Below, piece after piece: positions 6,783 through 7,068 of a stretch of 7,068 nucleotides of DNA. The stretch's first letter is position 1, and every line of letters begins with the position of its first letter. The DNA is from Paracoccaceae bacterium. GTDB lineage: Bacteria > Pseudomonadota > Alphaproteobacteria > Rhodobacterales > Rhodobacteraceae. The position numbers and the translations under genes are program-made. Location of the stretch: contig RFUP01000115.1 in NCBI GenBank assembly GCA_009922885.1, positions 1-7,068 on the forward strand. The letters are read 5' to 3'. The notes under the pieces were generated by a model, which worked only from the letters and a program-made list of their open reading frames with translations, had not been told where the DNA came from and made no database searches.

Positions 6783-7068
6783 TCAGAAGAGCAGATATGA
6801 AGTGACTGTGATGAAAAGGAGAGTGGCCCAGACGTGCCAGAGGATGCGTGCGGCGGCTTCGATATCCGTGGGGTCGAGTTTCTGGCGGCCTTCGGGATGC
6901 ACATAGGGGAAGGTTTGGGTTTGGCCGTGATAGGCGCGAGGGCCTGCGAGGGCGACATCGAGCGCACGGGCCATTGCGGCTTCCGGCCAGCCTGCGTTCG
7001 GGGATTTGTGCCGGCGGGCATCGGACACGATGGCGCGCCAGCGGGGTAGAAGGCCGTAGAGCAGGGCG
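6783..7068 (-). CDS. cobD: Adenosylcobinamide-phosphate synthase CobD/CbiB, C-terminal part
   Basis: The last 94 codons of a gene that enters from the right edge and ends at a TGA (6783-6785). CobD (CbiB in the Salmonella naming) is an inner-membrane enzyme that attaches the aminopropanol or aminopropanol-phosphate arm to cobyric acid during adenosylcobalamin synthesis. The diagnostic region is visible: LPRWRAIVSDARRHKSPNAG, with the family-typical D-A-R-x-H-x-S-P-N-A-G-W-P-E-A-A-M-A core, then ARALDVALAGPRAYHG, the YVHPEGRQKLDPTDIEAA stretch, and a hydrophobic C-terminal segment (ILWHVWATLLFITVTSYLLF) consistent with a final transmembrane helix. The family is usually about 300 residues, so roughly the first two thirds lie outside the window. 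The other cob genes, which often sit beside it, would be on the right. Confidence 0.93.
   Translation of the reverse strand, partial: ALLYGLLPRWRAIVSDARRHKSPNAGWPEAAMARALDVALAGPRAYHGQTQTFPYVHPEGRQKLDPTDIEAAARILWHVWATLLFITVTSYLLF

Noticed and set aside
1..7068. A novel defence, phage or mobile system
   Set aside because: All recognisable genes are ordinary chromosomal functions. No transposase, integrase, toxin, nuclease or repeat array was found on either strand.

Overview
The window is high-GC DNA (roughly 60-65% through most of it, by eye) that reads as a chromosomal segment of an alphaproteobacterium, most likely Rhodobacteraceae. The evidence is protein-level resemblance. The SMC head reads like the Rhodobacteraceae form (MRFTKLRLTGFKSFVDPTDL). 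The CobD C-terminus contains SPNAGWPEAAMARAL. The lytic transglycosylase is an MltB-type enzyme with a C-terminal peptidoglycan-binding domain. No mobile element, tRNA, rRNA or CRISPR array was seen.

Layout, left to right. (1) Bases 2-172 (+) are the last 56 codons of an unrecognised gene. Its stop overlaps the start of the next gene in an ATGA, and it lies in DNA of clearly lower GC. (2) Bases 169-1416 (+) encode a complete class II HMG-CoA reductase with all four catalytic residues. (3) Bases 1417-1604 hold no intact gene but have some coding-like character. (4) Bases 1605-2072 (-) encode a small GNAT acetyltransferase. (5) Bases 2073-2254 are a divergent intergenic region. It holds two DnaA-box matches in the same orientation, 20 bp apart, and two short inverted repeats. 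(6) Bases 2255-5550 (+) are smc, the chromosome-organising ATPase, split into two reading frames. (7) Bases 5560-6729 (-) encode a secreted MltB-type lytic murein transglycosylase that converges on smc with only 9 bp between the stops. (8) Bases 6783-7068 (-) are the C-terminal 94 codons of cobD/cbiB (cobalamin biosynthesis), which runs off the right edge.

The main observation is the state of smc. Reading frame 2 encodes the N-terminal head through residue 137 (ending ...FADASTG). The next base shared with frame 1 (T2665) continues directly into ...LARVDDVLEQL, and frame 1 stays open to the end of the protein. Family comparison from memory says about 50-55 residues normally lie between these points, including the Q-loop. 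The window therefore carries an internal deletion of roughly 150-165 bp that also shifts the frame, with no other damage seen. This could be a real recent loss-of-function allele or an assembly or consensus error. The window alone cannot decide.

The genes do not form one pathway. They look like ordinary chromosomal neighbours: acyl-CoA/mevalonate metabolism, an acetyltransferase, chromosome segregation, cell-wall turnover and B12 synthesis. I found no convincing evidence of a novel defence or mobile system.
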